64,000 bases of DNA from WJKG01 sp964627305 (GCA_964627305.1 CAZVHP010000005.1:124001-188000); one strand, 5' to 3'; shown: positions 27,399 through 37,543, numbered from the stretch's first letter. Made by a program: numbers and translations. The notes: generated by a model not told the origin, from the letters alone.

Positions 27399-27711
27399 AT
27401 CAGCCTCGATGACACCTGTCTATAATGATAATAGCCTGCCACAACGACAAGAGCGCGCCCGATCGACATATCTGTCGGCAGAGATCAAACAACATCACCC
27501 GGACCGACTCCTGCCGGGTGGCAGCAATGCACCGGTCCACGATGCCACAATGATAACGGTGCTGAATTTACGACATTGACAAAGTCAGCGCAAGTATATC
27601 GTTGTCTCTCCTAACACAATAAAGGGCGACATTGCTCTTGCGCAGCATTGACGAACTACTATACTTCAGTGACAGCGCAGCAACTCGTAACCCCAAAAGG
27701 AGGCTCCAACT
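27399..27711. other. Divergent intergenic region, 313 bases
   Basis: It separates cheD (minus) from the lipoprotein gene (plus). It holds the plus-strand promoter at 27638-27665 and an AT-rich stretch near 27410-27430 that could hold the cheD promoter, though no convincing -35/-10 pair is seen. No coding potential or RNA gene is recognised. Confidence 0.6.
27638..27665 (+). promoter_or_regulatory. Sigma-70-like promoter of the lipoprotein gene
   Basis: TTGCGC, 16-base spacer, TATACT, 46 bases before the start codon at 27712. It uses the same hexamers as the tricorn promoter. Confidence 0.5.
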
Positions 27712-28266
27712 ATGGGTGCACGTTCAGCTTCGTGCAGTTTTCGGCAATCGGTCAATACGGCCATGTCCATTCTTATGATCGTTGGGACAATTGCGGCGGG
27801 CATGCTGCTGGTGGTCGCCCCCGGCTGTTCTTCCGATAATGACACCGTCACCGGCCCACAGAACACCCTGAGCCACTTCAGCGCAAATATTGACGGCAGC
27901 GAGTATGAGGCGACCTGGAACGCCTATGCTGTCTGGATCACCGACCCAATGCCGACGCTCACCATAAACGGCTTGGGGCCGGCCGGAACTGACACCTGCC
28001 TGGTGTCTCTCTCTCTGGACACCAAAGATGTCGGCATTTATACTCTCATGCCGGGCAACATGGACAAGACGGCGTCGGTGGAGTTCCGAACGGACAATCG
28101 CTATTTCGCGACCTTCAGGAGTGGGTCACACGGTACCGTGCACCTGACGTCGAACTCGGGTGGGCGGGTAACGGGCACCTTCGAGTTCGTCGCCTGTGCA
28201 CCGCCTGCCGATTCGATCGTTGTGAGTGACGGAAGTTTCGATGTTCCACTGACCGTGTCGCCCTGA
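27712..28266 (+). CDS. Putative lipoprotein of unknown function
   Basis: AAAAGGAGG lies 8 bases before the start. The 184-residue product has a hydrophobic segment (about 18-36) ending in V-A-P-G-C, a non-canonical but plausible lipobox, followed by a Ser/Asp-rich linker. The mature part is a beta-rich domain beginning F-S-A-N-I-D-G-S-E-Y, reminiscent of small FCB-group lipoproteins with an N-I-D-G-x-x-Y/W motif. No enzyme motif is seen. It is convergent with tamB. Confidence 0.75.
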   Translation: MGARSASCSFRQSVNTAMSILMIVGTIAAGMLLVVAPGCSSDNDTVTGPQNTLSHFSANIDGSEYEATWNAYAVWITDPMPTLTINGLGPAGTDTCLVSLSLDTKDVGIYTLMPGNMDKTASVEFRTDNRYFATFRSGSHGTVHLTSNSGGRVTGTFEFVACAPPADSIVVSDGSFDVPLTVSP

Positions 28267-28304
28267 TAGTGACTGATGGTGCCCAAAAGTGACGCTACTG
28301 CGGG

Positions 28305-31300
28305 TCATCGCTGCAAGCGGAAGATGACATCGAATCCGCTCTCGCGGGAGGCGCCCTCGATCAGACGAAGGAAGATATTCCGGACAAGTTCGTACTCTAG
28401 GGTCACGATTTCGGGAGCGAATTCGTTGTCTTCCGCGCTGCCGAACCCGCGTTGATAACTGACAAAAAGATCGTTGGTCAGGTACTTGCCGACTTCAAAC
28501 GCGGCCCCGGCCCAGTCATCTTTGGCGCGGATATCGATCACATCAAGACGCAACTCGCGCCCGATGGTCCTGGCCAGCTGGTCGGCAACCAACCCGGCCG
28601 CAACACCCTGGGCCAGTTCGCGGCCGCTGGTACGATCACCCACCGCGCCCTGCTGACCACGGGTAAGCTGATCGAAACTGCGCCCGAACAGAATGTAGGC
28701 CAGCGCATCCCCCTCACCAATCTCTGCGCCGTCAAGCTCGAAGCTCAAGGCAGGCTGTTCTGCGGTCCCGGAAACGTAAAGTGTAAGTGTTTGCTTGAGT
28801 CGCTGGGGGTTGCGAAACACATATTCAGCGACAATCGACAGTGCCGGATTGTACTCCGAGCCACCCTGAAACGCGATCTCTCCCTCGCGGATGATGAACC
28901 GGCGACCATAAAGCTCGTAGTGCCCGCGAACCGTGTTTATCGTCCCGAACAGCTCCGGTTCCGGACCCTGCTTGACGACATCGATCTTCCCCGACAGCTC
29001 GATTCGCATCTCGGGACTGCGTATCCACGTGTTACGAGGCAACGAGACAGTCGCCTCACCGCGCAACCGCCCGTACAGGCGAGTTGCCTGAAGCGCCCAT
29101 TTCTCGTCGTTCTGGAGGGTCGACGCCATCGCTCCACCCTCAATCGCTGTCGTATCACGATCACGAGTGGCGCGCACCAACAGAGGCAGATCGTCAGGTG
29201 ATGGCTCAGCCCTCCCACTCTGACCCATCAGGGCCGGCAGGTAAAATCGCGAACGATGCACCGTGAGGTTTCCGCTGTACTCGGCCTCATCGGCGTCGGC
29301 AACGAGGTCCAGCTGTCCCGATACCTGCACCTCATGGTGGTTGTGTTTCGACACATAGAACCGGTCTGCTGCCAGACGAATCGACAATGACGTGGCCTCA
29401 AGCCCGCTCTCCGGTGACTGTTCTGATAGCCTCACACGTCCTGTGACTGACAACGTGCCGGTCTCGCGCCGGGCCGACAGTGTGTCGATACTGATCTGCT
29501 GGCCGTCCATGGAGAGTCTCAACTGCATATCGCGATAGTTTATGCCGTAGCGGTCAATCTTCATAGCGGCATCGAATATTCCGGCCCGGCCGGATAGATG
29601 CGGCTGATCGAGAGTGTTACTGACGATTACTGAGCACACGGCGAACCCTGAGAGATCATCAAACATGCGCGGCACAGAGGCGGCCAGCATCCGAAGAGGC
29701 AGGCGCTCGGTAATCGCCCGTACCTTCAGTGGCTGATTGGTCGCCACTATCGGGCCGGTGCGATCGTCCGCCAGCGTTAACGGCACGTACCCGACAATGG
29801 ATAAAGGCGGAAACTCGGCGAAGTACACCCTTGCGGCAAAGTCGACACTGTCAGCAACATGTTGCGCATCCAGACTCAGACTGTCGATTGCTATCTCGGC
29901 AGCCGTCATAGCAATCACTCTCAGGTCAAGATCGAAGTCCGGGTCATTGGCCGGCCCGCTCCAATCGACGCGTCCCGACAGTCTCCCATCGATGGCCGGA
30001 GCCGCCTCGGCAAGGGCGAACAATAATCCAAGTTCGAGGTCACTGAGCATGAGGCGCAAGTCGTGACTTCCCAGAATGGCATAGCGCCCATCGAGGGCGA
30101 TTGTCGCCCGGCTGTCCGGTGATTGTGATCGAAGAACAAGGCTGTCAACCGTCACACCGGCGCTGTCAATCTCGATGGTCACTGGTGGTCCATCGAGCCT
30201 CCAGCTTTGATGAAAGTAATCGAGGCCAAAATCCCGCATCAGCACGGCTGTGGCCGAACCTGGCACAACATCGGCCATCACCGTCAACGCGAGTGAATCT
30301 CCGGATGATGCCTCCAGGTCCACCGAGACGGTGTCATTTACCATAGCGGATGTCAACGAGATGCGGTCCACGAGCACTTCATTGTAGCGGACTCCCCGGC
30401 ATTCCATATCCACAAATAGCTCTCCGAGAGCAAGGTCCCCCAGTTGCGCTTTAAGCACACCTCCCACCGAGTCAACCGAAAGATCATTGGCCTGTACTGC
30501 GACCAGGCTGAAGATTGCATCTGCCCACAGAGAGTCCAGTGTCCCGGCGACGCTGATTGACACCCCACCTTCAGCGGACAAACTATCAAACCCAGCGAGT
30601 TCCGCCACCGCGCTCAAATCCAACGGTGTCAGCGATGCGTCGCAGGCGACCTCGCGACTGGCGACGTCGTAGTAGCCTCTGCCGGACACCCCGGCCGCTG
30701 TGGTTTGAACGAAGAACGTATCGGCCTCCAGATGCGCGGGAGTGGCAATGACCTGCGCGAACAAAGTGTCCACGCTGTCGGGACCGAGGGAGGACGCGGT
30801 CAGGCTCAGGGTCATGCGCCCGTTGATGCTGTCTGCATCGAAGTGCGAGCCCCTGATGCTCATGGAACCGGAGATGCTGGACTTCAGCAGACTGTCGCCA
30901 CTCAGTACCGACAAGTCGACCTTGCTCAATTCTGTTGTCAGATCGTAAGCTGGTGTTGCCAGCAGGCCGGTAAAGGCAGCGTCGAGAGCAACCTGTCCGG
31001 CAGACGAGGCCAACTGCGAGGTCACCAGCGCATCCCCGCGCTCGTACTCAACAGCCAGGGTCACCGTGTCCCATGCGTAACCGGCGGCGGCACCTCTGGA
31101 AAGACGTGCATCAAGACGTGCCTGAGCGACATCAGGGTCGAACCCCGTACCGCGGAGAGATACAGTCGCCGGCGTGACGACATCTACAGTTAATGCCGCC
31201 AGCCACAGGTTCCAGTTGACGTCATCCGTGGTGAGAACCGCTTCGTATGACACGGCCGACACAGTTGAATCGGTGCCAATCACTGAAACCGGCCACATGC

Positions 31301-32270
31301 GACCATCAAGATGCGCACTGTGCCTCTCCTGGTGGCCTGAGACACTAATCCGCGCCGTGTCGGCCCGGAGGACAAAATCAACAGAGAGCGCCGGAAGAAC
31401 AATGGCGCCCTGCTCCGGCAGAAGGAACCCGAATTCTGCGAGTTGAAGCGAATCGCTGCTGATGACAGCCTCTGAATCGCGCAGGTCATCGGGCACGTAC
31501 CGGATGTATCCCTCGAAGTCATTCCTGCCGGTTGTTATGATAAGATCGCTGAGCACAATCGTGGCGCCGTCGCTCGAGATATCGGCGGTGAGGTGCCTCA
31601 GTTCGAAATCAGGGTTTTCGGTATGAAAGCGAAGATCAGCAATCGTGACCTGCTGACTTCGGTCTGTTATCCTGGCTGATGCCCTCAGGTTCAAGTCGGC
31701 CACTCTTGACGGAACCGGATGTTCGGCACCTTCAAGCTGCGCCGAGCCGGATCGCACCTCGGCCCTGCTGATGGCGATGTCAAACGGCAGACCATCATCA
31801 TCACTACTGTCCGAAGAGGTCTCAGTGGCGTCAACTGAGGAGTCCTGCCGAGTCAGGGCGGCTATGTTCCATGCGCCCTCGTCGTCCTGCCTCAGCCACA
31901 ATCGCGGAGAATCAACAACCAATAACTCCACCTTGAGTACGCCGCGAAGAAGCGCCCACGGCGAATACTCTGCGCTGACAGAACTGATGGTTAGAATCGA
32001 ATCACCGTTGGCTGTGACAGCTATGTTCTCCAGTCTGACCGAAAAAAGCAGTGAACCGTTCAGCCCGCCGATTGACACCTCGGCATTCAGCGCATCATTC
32101 ACCACGCATTCAACATACTTCCTGATTTCATTCCTGAACCAGTCCGTCTGCGTCAGCGCGAGTACCAGTATCAGTAATGTGAGGATTCCCGCGAAGACAT
32201 AGACACCGACACGCCACCAGCGGCTGCCTCGCCGGGACCGCTTGTTGCCTGATGCCGAGTGAACCGTCAT
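28305..32270 (-). CDS. tamB: TamB-like translocation and assembly module protein (DUF490)
   Basis: The 1321-residue product has one N-terminal membrane anchor (about 20-42), a long beta-helical body of AsmA/TamB-type repeats and a C-terminal TamB domain with Y-N-P-A-L-S, Y-I-L-F-G-R-S-F-D-Q-L and F-R-L-Q-R at the end. TamB proteins span the periplasm, act with TamA in outer-membrane protein assembly and belong to the bridge-like lipid transport family. Its ATG overlaps the tamA stop codon (ATGA), indicating translational coupling. Confidence 0.92.
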   Translation of the reverse strand: MTVHSASGNKRSRRGSRWWRVGVYVFAGILTLLILVLALTQTDWFRNEIRKYVECVVNDALNAEVSIGGLNGSLLFSVRLENIAVTANGDSILTISSVSAEYSPWALLRGVLKVELLVVDSPRLWLRQDDEGAWNIAALTRQDSSVDATETSSDSSDDDGLPFDIAISRAEVRSGSAQLEGAEHPVPSRVADLNLRASARITDRSQQVTIADLRFHTENPDFELRHLTADISSDGATIVLSDLIITTGRNDFEGYIRYVPDDLRDSEAVISSDSLQLAEFGFLLPEQGAIVLPALSVDFVLRADTARISVSGHQERHSAHLDGRMWPVSVIGTDSTVSAVSYEAVLTTDDVNWNLWLAALTVDVVTPATVSLRGTGFDPDVAQARLDARLSRGAAAGYAWDTVTLAVEYERGDALVTSQLASSAGQVALDAAFTGLLATPAYDLTTELSKVDLSVLSGDSLLKSSISGSMSIRGSHFDADSINGRMTLSLTASSLGPDSVDTLFAQVIATPAHLEADTFFVQTTAAGVSGRGYYDVASREVACDASLTPLDLSAVAELAGFDSLSAEGGVSISVAGTLDSLWADAIFSLVAVQANDLSVDSVGGVLKAQLGDLALGELFVDMECRGVRYNEVLVDRISLTSAMVNDTVSVDLEASSGDSLALTVMADVVPGSATAVLMRDFGLDYFHQSWRLDGPPVTIEIDSAGVTVDSLVLRSQSPDSRATIALDGRYAILGSHDLRLMLSDLELGLLFALAEAAPAIDGRLSGRVDWSGPANDPDFDLDLRVIAMTAAEIAIDSLSLDAQHVADSVDFAARVYFAEFPPLSIVGYVPLTLADDRTGPIVATNQPLKVRAITERLPLRMLAASVPRMFDDLSGFAVCSVIVSNTLDQPHLSGRAGIFDAAMKIDRYGINYRDMQLRLSMDGQQISIDTLSARRETGTLSVTGRVRLSEQSPESGLEATSLSIRLAADRFYVSKHNHHEVQVSGQLDLVADADEAEYSGNLTVHRSRFYLPALMGQSGRAEPSPDDLPLLVRATRDRDTTAIEGGAMASTLQNDEKWALQATRLYGRLRGEATVSLPRNTWIRSPEMRIELSGKIDVVKQGPEPELFGTINTVRGHYELYGRRFIIREGEIAFQGGSEYNPALSIVAEYVFRNPQRLKQTLTLYVSGTAEQPALSFELDGAEIGEGDALAYILFGRSFDQLTRGQQGAVGDRTSGRELAQGVAAGLVADQLARTIGRELRLDVIDIRAKDDWAGAAFEVGKYLTNDLFVSYQRGFGSAEDNEFAPEIVTLEYELVRNIFLRLIEGASRESGFDVIFRLQR

Positions 32271-34147
32271 CAGAAAGCCTCCCCGACGCTCAGATGGAAC
32301 TGCCAGAGTGACTGATCATCCCAGACTGGTCGCGCGGCATCCAGCCGTACCGGTCCGATGGGCGTCGTGTAGCGCAATCCCAGGCCGGCTGCGTAACGGA
32401 GGTCATCCAGTGATGTATTCTGCACGTCGCGCCACACATTGCCTGCATCCATGAAGACCGCGCCACTGATCTTCCACAACAACGGGTAGCGCAGTTCGAT
32501 CGATAGTTCCAGCAGGGCCAGCCCTCCGACCGGCTTGTCACCGCTGATCGGCCCCAGCCGTGAACGCCCCCAGCCACGGACCGACTGACTGCCTCCGGAG
32601 AAGAAACGATCCTCTATCGGCACGAAACCTGAAGGGTCAAACGACTCGATCACCCCAGACTTCAGGCGCGATGCTACCACCATCCCTGCCACGCTGCGGT
32701 AGTAGCGCCCTTCTACCAGGACGCTCGCGAAATGGTAACTACTCCCCAGGTCAAGGCCGCTGAATTTCGTGGTTGCTGCCAGACGGGAGCCGCGTTTCGG
32801 AGAGAACAATGGCTCGGAATCATGGCGCGCGATGCCGAAAACAATGCTCGACTTGTTGTACAGGCGTTCCAGGTCCTCAGAGAGCAGTTCGTCCGCCGCA
32901 ACGCTGCCTTCGTCAAGGTCGACCTGCTCGAAGATGTACTTGACTGAGGCGTCAAGGTGTCTGCTGAACTGATGCCTGATCTCAATGTCTCCACCGAGGC
33001 GATTGACGGTAAACCCCGGCTCTGTCTGCCGACGTGCGAAAGGACTGACAGCAAGACGGGTGTGCGGGGTCACGAAGGCCGGGTGTATCCAACTCACGGC
33101 GACGTGGTACGGCTCCAGGGCCGAATGCCTGACCATGGTCTCCAGCCGCCGCATCTTGCCAAGAAACCCGATGAAACGGGAGCGGTTGTATGCCCGAAAC
33201 TCCTCTTCGCGACCGTATCCAACGCCGAACTCAGAAGTCAACCGCGGAGCCTCATCCACCCGAATCCGTATCGGCACTTCACGATTGGCTGCTGAATCGA
33301 GTGAGGCTGATACGGTAGCAACGCGAAAGGCCCCTAAACCGTATATCCACTCCTGGGTCCGACTGAGAAGACTGTGGCGATAACGTTCACCTTCCGAGAA
33401 GGCAAGCTGGCGCAGGATGACAGCAGTGGGCACGTTCTTGTTGCCGGTGACCGTAACTTCGCCGAACGAGGACACGGGGCCGGGGTTCACGCGCCATATC
33501 AATCGTACTGCCATCGCGACAGTGTCGACCTGAAGATCCGGGTTGGACCGAGCATGTGGATAGCCGTGCTCAGACAGGTAGTCTGCCAGCGTGCGACGAT
33601 CCTGCTCGACCAGCCGGTCCCGAAAACGAACCCCGGGCGACAGCATAAGCTTCGTACTCACCTCCTGTAGAAGCGAATCGACCTCGGCCGTTTCCTGGCC
33701 GTCGGAGGCAGCCTGAGCTGAACCGATGATATCGAACAGCACGGAGTCAACTGCTACCGGGCGACCTTCTTCAATGACGAGCGAGACCTTAACGTGCTGC
33801 TTGCTGTGGTTCACATTGAGCTCTGGTTGGCCAACTCTGACACGAAGGAACCCCTGCCGTTGATAGTAGCGGGTAAGACGCTCAATGTCCGCCTCGAGAG
33901 CATCGCGGCTGAAGATGAAGTCCTCGCGATCGGAGAACAACCCAAGGAATCCTGCCCTGCCGTGCATCGCTATCTGCTCGACAATCTGGGCGTCGGAAAG
34001 CGTCTGATTGCCCCTGAAGCTGACGTCAGTGACAACATATCCCTCCTGCGCCCAGACAGAACAGGCCACCAACAAGGCAGCGCAAGCCTTCAAAGATGCT
34101 CGATACCATTGGGAGATGAGTCTGTTAATAGCCGCTGTGATCTGCAT
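32270..34147 (-). CDS. tamA: TamA/BamA-family outer membrane protein
   Basis: The 625-residue product has an N-terminal signal segment (about 15-33), POTRA domains (about 36-275; F-R-G-N-Q-T-L and V-T-G-N-K-N-V strands) and a C-terminal 16-strand barrel of the Omp85 type with the S-V-R-G-W-G-R signature and a terminal Phe (G-E-A-F), the usual outer-membrane insertion signal. Pairing with TamB downstream identifies it as TamA rather than BamA. The 299 bases upstream contain no recognised gene. Confidence 0.92.
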   Translation of the reverse strand: MQITAAINRLISQWYRASLKACAALLVACSVWAQEGYVVTDVSFRGNQTLSDAQIVEQIAMHGRAGFLGLFSDREDFIFSRDALEADIERLTRYYQRQGFLRVRVGQPELNVNHSKQHVKVSLVIEEGRPVAVDSVLFDIIGSAQAASDGQETAEVDSLLQEVSTKLMLSPGVRFRDRLVEQDRRTLADYLSEHGYPHARSNPDLQVDTVAMAVRLIWRVNPGPVSSFGEVTVTGNKNVPTAVILRQLAFSEGERYRHSLLSRTQEWIYGLGAFRVATVSASLDSAANREVPIRIRVDEAPRLTSEFGVGYGREEEFRAYNRSRFIGFLGKMRRLETMVRHSALEPYHVAVSWIHPAFVTPHTRLAVSPFARRQTEPGFTVNRLGGDIEIRHQFSRHLDASVKYIFEQVDLDEGSVAADELLSEDLERLYNKSSIVFGIARHDSEPLFSPKRGSRLAATTKFSGLDLGSSYHFASVLVEGRYYRSVAGMVVASRLKSGVIESFDPSGFVPIEDRFFSGGSQSVRGWGRSRLGPISGDKPVGGLALLELSIELRYPLLWKISGAVFMDAGNVWRDVQNTSLDDLRYAAGLGLRYTTPIGPVRLDAARPVWDDQSLWQFHLSVGEAF

Positions 34148-34446
34148 CTTCTATCTCAAACGTGTTAGGAGCAAGCCGGTTCCTCAAGAACAGCGAGGCC
34201 AGGTAACTGCCCACAAGGTAAGCGCTGATCGATCGGTCGGCAAGGCGGATTGCCAAAGCTTGCCACTGTCGACCCCATCGATTGTTGCCAGGAGCAATGC
34301 TGCCTGTCTGCCGCCAATTAGGTACCCCTGTGTCTCGACTGTTGAATAAACCTTGTGTCGCACGCGTATTATTGGCAGGATGTAGCAACCAAGCCCGGCG
34401 GGAAACACATTCCCGAACGAAGCGTTCCTTCACAAAGGAGTAACTG

Positions 34447-34848
34447 ATGCCGTTCTGCCCGAAATGTCATTTCGAATACAACCCTGATGTAGCCGTCTGT
34501 CCCGATTGCAATGAGAAGCTTGTCGAGACCCTTCCGGAAACTGACGAGACGACCAGAGAATACGAGGACTGGGTTGTCTTGGTACGATTGACCTCGCACG
34601 AGTACGCAGCAATGATTCAGGATGCTTTGCGCAGCAATATGGTTCCCGTAGTAGTCCACTCAGAGATCGGGCACTTCGGAGTCACCGGCCAATTGGGACC
34701 ATCGTCATACCGCCTGATTGGCGGCGGTTATACGGTGCTCGTGCCGAAAGAGTTCGTAGTACAGGCTGACACCGAGGGGGCAGCAATTCTCGGCGAAGAC
34801 TGGGTCAAGGGACGCCTCGTGGATATCGACGAGGACCCTGACAGGTAA
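34447..34848 (+). CDS. Zinc-ribbon DUF2007-like protein
   Basis: AAAGGAG lies upstream of the ATG. The 133-residue product starts with a two-pair zinc ribbon (C-P-K-C and C-P-D-C within the first 22 residues) and continues with a DUF2007-like alpha/beta domain (about 45-115; H-E-Y-A-A-M-I-Q-D-A-L). A possible promoter is TTGAAT (34342) and TATTAT (34367), with a rather long 19-base spacer. The function is unknown; the DUF2007 domain resembles PII-like signalling folds. Confidence 0.8.
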   Translation: MPFCPKCHFEYNPDVAVCPDCNEKLVETLPETDETTREYEDWVVLVRLTSHEYAAMIQDALRSNMVPVVVHSEIGHFGVTGQLGPSSYRLIGGGYTVLVPKEFVVQADTEGAAILGEDWVKGRLVDIDEDPDR

Positions 34849-34947
34849 TCGCGTACACGATTCGACAGCACCACCGGACATCGAAGGTGGGTCAGAGGCG
34901 GCCTGCCTTCAATGTGAGACTCTGAACCCGGCGTCGGTGGGTGCTTC

Positions 34948-37371
34948 CTATGGGCACTCTACGGAGATCGTTCCTCCGAGGAACAGCACATTGACTACTT
35001 CCGTGATGTCCTGAATGTTGATGGCACCATCACCGTTGAGATCAGCCTCGTTGGGACACGGTGGGACGGGACCATCAGAGAAAGCATAAGCCACAAGATA
35101 TGTCAGGTCCTGCACGTTGAGCTTGTCTTCATCGTCACCGTCGACATTGCCCGGATAGCCGATGCAGCAACAGGCGTCACCGATACCGTCGCCGCTGGTG
35201 TCGCTCTGATCAGGATTGTACACGTGCGGACAGTTGTCCTCGGCATCCGCGATACCGTCACCATCGCTGTCGATTCCCTGTTCGCATTCGTAAGCGTAGA
35301 CCCGGACATGATCAATATTCCAGCCGCAGTAGTTCCAGATGGCATCGGTCGTCCCCATTGTCCAGCGCAGGTATACGGTCTCCTGATTGTCGGCCCACTG
35401 TGAGATGTCGTACTCAAGCTCAACCCACTGGTAGTCCGCCACCTCGGACGTGTTCTCCCAGATGACACTCCAGTTAGTACCGTTGTTACTGATCATGATA
35501 TAGGCGTGGTCGTATGAGGGCTGCTCCACACCGAGCCACCGCCAGAACTTGAGCGTGACGCCACTCAAGCCGCTGCAATCAATCACCGGGCTGTACAGGT
35601 GACGCTGCGGCAGGTTGCCGGGATAGTCTCCGTTCAGATTGTAGCCGGCGACATTCTCACCGACAATCCCGCTGGTCGGGTCAGGCCCACCATAGGCACC
35701 GCCACCGCCGGTCGGGACCCCCCGCGCCCAGTCCGGCTCATAGATCCAGCCCTGATCGGTCTCGAAGTCGTCCTCAAACACGGTGACCAGTTGCGTGGCA
35801 ATCGGCGACCGGTATGGCGCACTGGGCCCTCCATCGTACATGGTGCCTCCTGACATCTCATCGGCGGAGACATAGTACTCGATCCACAGGTGATCACATC
35901 CGAAAGCCGGTAGCACCGCTTCATATTGCCCCCCGCCAGCATTGAGAAGTGCGGCGTTCGACCAGGTGGAGTTCAGCGCTGTGCGGTAGTGAATCGTCTC
36001 CGTGCCCGGAACTATGGCACCACCGGTGGCCGGCACGATCCGGACGTCAAAGCTGCCCGGCTGATCCGGCAGGAAGTAGTCCGGCTGCCCAGATGGATAT
36101 GAGAAGTACAGACCCGGGGTGGGGACATAAATCTCGCTTACCTGATACGCTGTCGCCAGGGAGGCCTGTACAATGCGCCGATGGTAGGTGAAGTCCATAT
36201 AGGCAGCAGAATCCCGGTACGTGTGATAAACCGAGGAGAAATTGTACTCGATAAGAAAGACGACATCGTACCCGTTCTGCTGGAATGGATAGTGATCTGA
36301 GTACGGGATAGTCCCGCTCAAGACGCCGTTGAGTCCGACGCCTGTCAGAGAATCGGCCAGATTGACCCAGAGATTGGGCCAGGTGAGATCGTCACCATGG
36401 TACACCTTGACGTCATTGACATTCCCCTCATAGCCGATCATATCCATGTTCAGCATCATCACGATGCTGTCGCCGCGGGCTGCGGCCTGGTTGGCGTAGT
36501 GCCAGGAGCCATGCAACCCCTGTTCCTCACCGGTGAACAGGATGAATACGTAGGTCATCCTGGTATCGATGTCCTTGAGCACACGGGCGATCTCGAGCAC
36601 ACCGGCAGTCCCCGAGCCGTTATCGTCGGCGCCGGGCGAACCGCTGACAGCGTCGCGGTGCCCGCCAACTACGATGTGATGGCCCGGGTAATCGGTACCG
36701 ATTTTGTACGCTACAACGTTCTGGACGGGCGTGCCGGCGTAGACGAAGCTGTCGAGTACAACTGAGTCATAGCCGTAGTCCTGGAGTTTGCCCATAACAT
36801 AGTCACGGCCCATCTCGTCCCCGGCTGATCCGGTGACACGTGGAGGGAACGACTGCAGTGTCAGTACAATGTCCTGAAGAGAATCAAGACTGATCTCGTT
36901 CACCAGCGAATCCAGATCAGCAGCCAGTGGAGCACGTGTCAGGTCCAGCACAGGCGGGCGGCTGTATCGGATGACAAGATTGTGTGTCAGAACCGGTGCG
37001 AGACGGTTGACACCCTCGGCTACATCCTCAGGCGTCACGCGCATCAGACGCGTGCCGTTCTGCTCGAAGATAATCGGATACCTGTCGATATTGGAGCTGT
37101 CCAGGGCGATGTCGAGCGCCACTGTGCGACGGGTGACATTCTCGGCGACAAGCTGCGACTGCAGCCCCGAGGTCCTCAGAGCCTCCACCGCATCGGGTTC
37201 GATCATTACCAGATAGCCGCCATCGGTTTTCAGCAGGGGATCGATCTGGAGTTGATTAGCCACCCGGGCCTCGGATTCGCTGCTGATCTGCACTTCGTAC
37301 AGGTCAGCCGCCGTTACACAAAAGCCAAGAGCGAGTGACAGGGTCAGAACAACTGGCAGGAACGTACGCAT
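34948..37371 (-). CDS. Secreted M28 zinc aminopeptidase with adhesin-like module, TSP3 repeat and dockerin-like tail
   Basis: The start at 37371 (M-R-T-F-L) has GAGG upstream and a signal peptide (1-22); 807 residues. The M28 domain (about 180-420) shows the zinc ligands in G-G-H-R-D-A-V, G-A-D-D-N-G-S-G, F-T-G-E-E-Q-G, N-M-D-M-I-G-Y and V-Y-H-T-Y. A beta-sandwich (about 430-530) is followed by the adhesin-like module (F-W-R-W-L-G-V-E to Y-C-G-W-N-I-D-H-V) shared with the C25 peptidase. A thrombospondin type 3 repeat and two dockerin-like repeats (N-V-Q-D-L-T-Y-L-V; N-I-Q-D-I-T-E-V-V) end the chain. It is expected to be an extracellular exopeptidase that complements the C25 and tricorn enzymes. 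Confidence 0.93.
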   Translation of the reverse strand: MRTFLPVVLTLSLALGFCVTAADLYEVQISSESEARVANQLQIDPLLKTDGGYLVMIEPDAVEALRTSGLQSQLVAENVTRRTVALDIALDSSNIDRYPIIFEQNGTRLMRVTPEDVAEGVNRLAPVLTHNLVIRYSRPPVLDLTRAPLAADLDSLVNEISLDSLQDIVLTLQSFPPRVTGSAGDEMGRDYVMGKLQDYGYDSVVLDSFVYAGTPVQNVVAYKIGTDYPGHHIVVGGHRDAVSGSPGADDNGSGTAGVLEIARVLKDIDTRMTYVFILFTGEEQGLHGSWHYANQAAARGDSIVMMLNMDMIGYEGNVNDVKVYHGDDLTWPNLWVNLADSLTGVGLNGVLSGTIPYSDHYPFQQNGYDVVFLIEYNFSSVYHTYRDSAAYMDFTYHRRIVQASLATAYQVSEIYVPTPGLYFSYPSGQPDYFLPDQPGSFDVRIVPATGGAIVPGTETIHYRTALNSTWSNAALLNAGGGQYEAVLPAFGCDHLWIEYYVSADEMSGGTMYDGGPSAPYRSPIATQLVTVFEDDFETDQGWIYEPDWARGVPTGGGGAYGGPDPTSGIVGENVAGYNLNGDYPGNLPQRHLYSPVIDCSGLSGVTLKFWRWLGVEQPSYDHAYIMISNNGTNWSVIWENTSEVADYQWVELEYDISQWADNQETVYLRWTMGTTDAIWNYCGWNIDHVRVYAYECEQGIDSDGDGIADAEDNCPHVYNPDQSDTSGDGIGDACCCIGYPGNVDGDDEDKLNVQDLTYLVAYAFSDGPVPPCPNEADLNGDGAINIQDITEVVNVLFLGGTISVECP

Positions 37372-37438
37372 CGTGGATACCTCACGGGTGAAAAACCTGT
37401 GCCCCGGCACGTGCTTCTACTACCGCAGAGAACGCAGC

Positions 37439-37459
37439 GCCGGTATAATGCCGGTATAA
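37439..37459. repeat. Two direct copies of GCCGGTATAA
   Basis: Two 10-base copies one base apart (37439-37448 and 37450-37459), each containing a TATAA core, lie in the 172-base region between the divergent M28 peptidase and alkyltransferase-like genes. They could be overlapping -10 elements or a regulator site. Confidence 0.4.
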
Positions 37460-37543
37460 ATACTGTGGCAGGTTCCAAGGTGGGACCTGATCTGATTCTG
37501 GGCCTTTCTTTGGTGGATGCAGACATCCATAAGGTAATGTACA

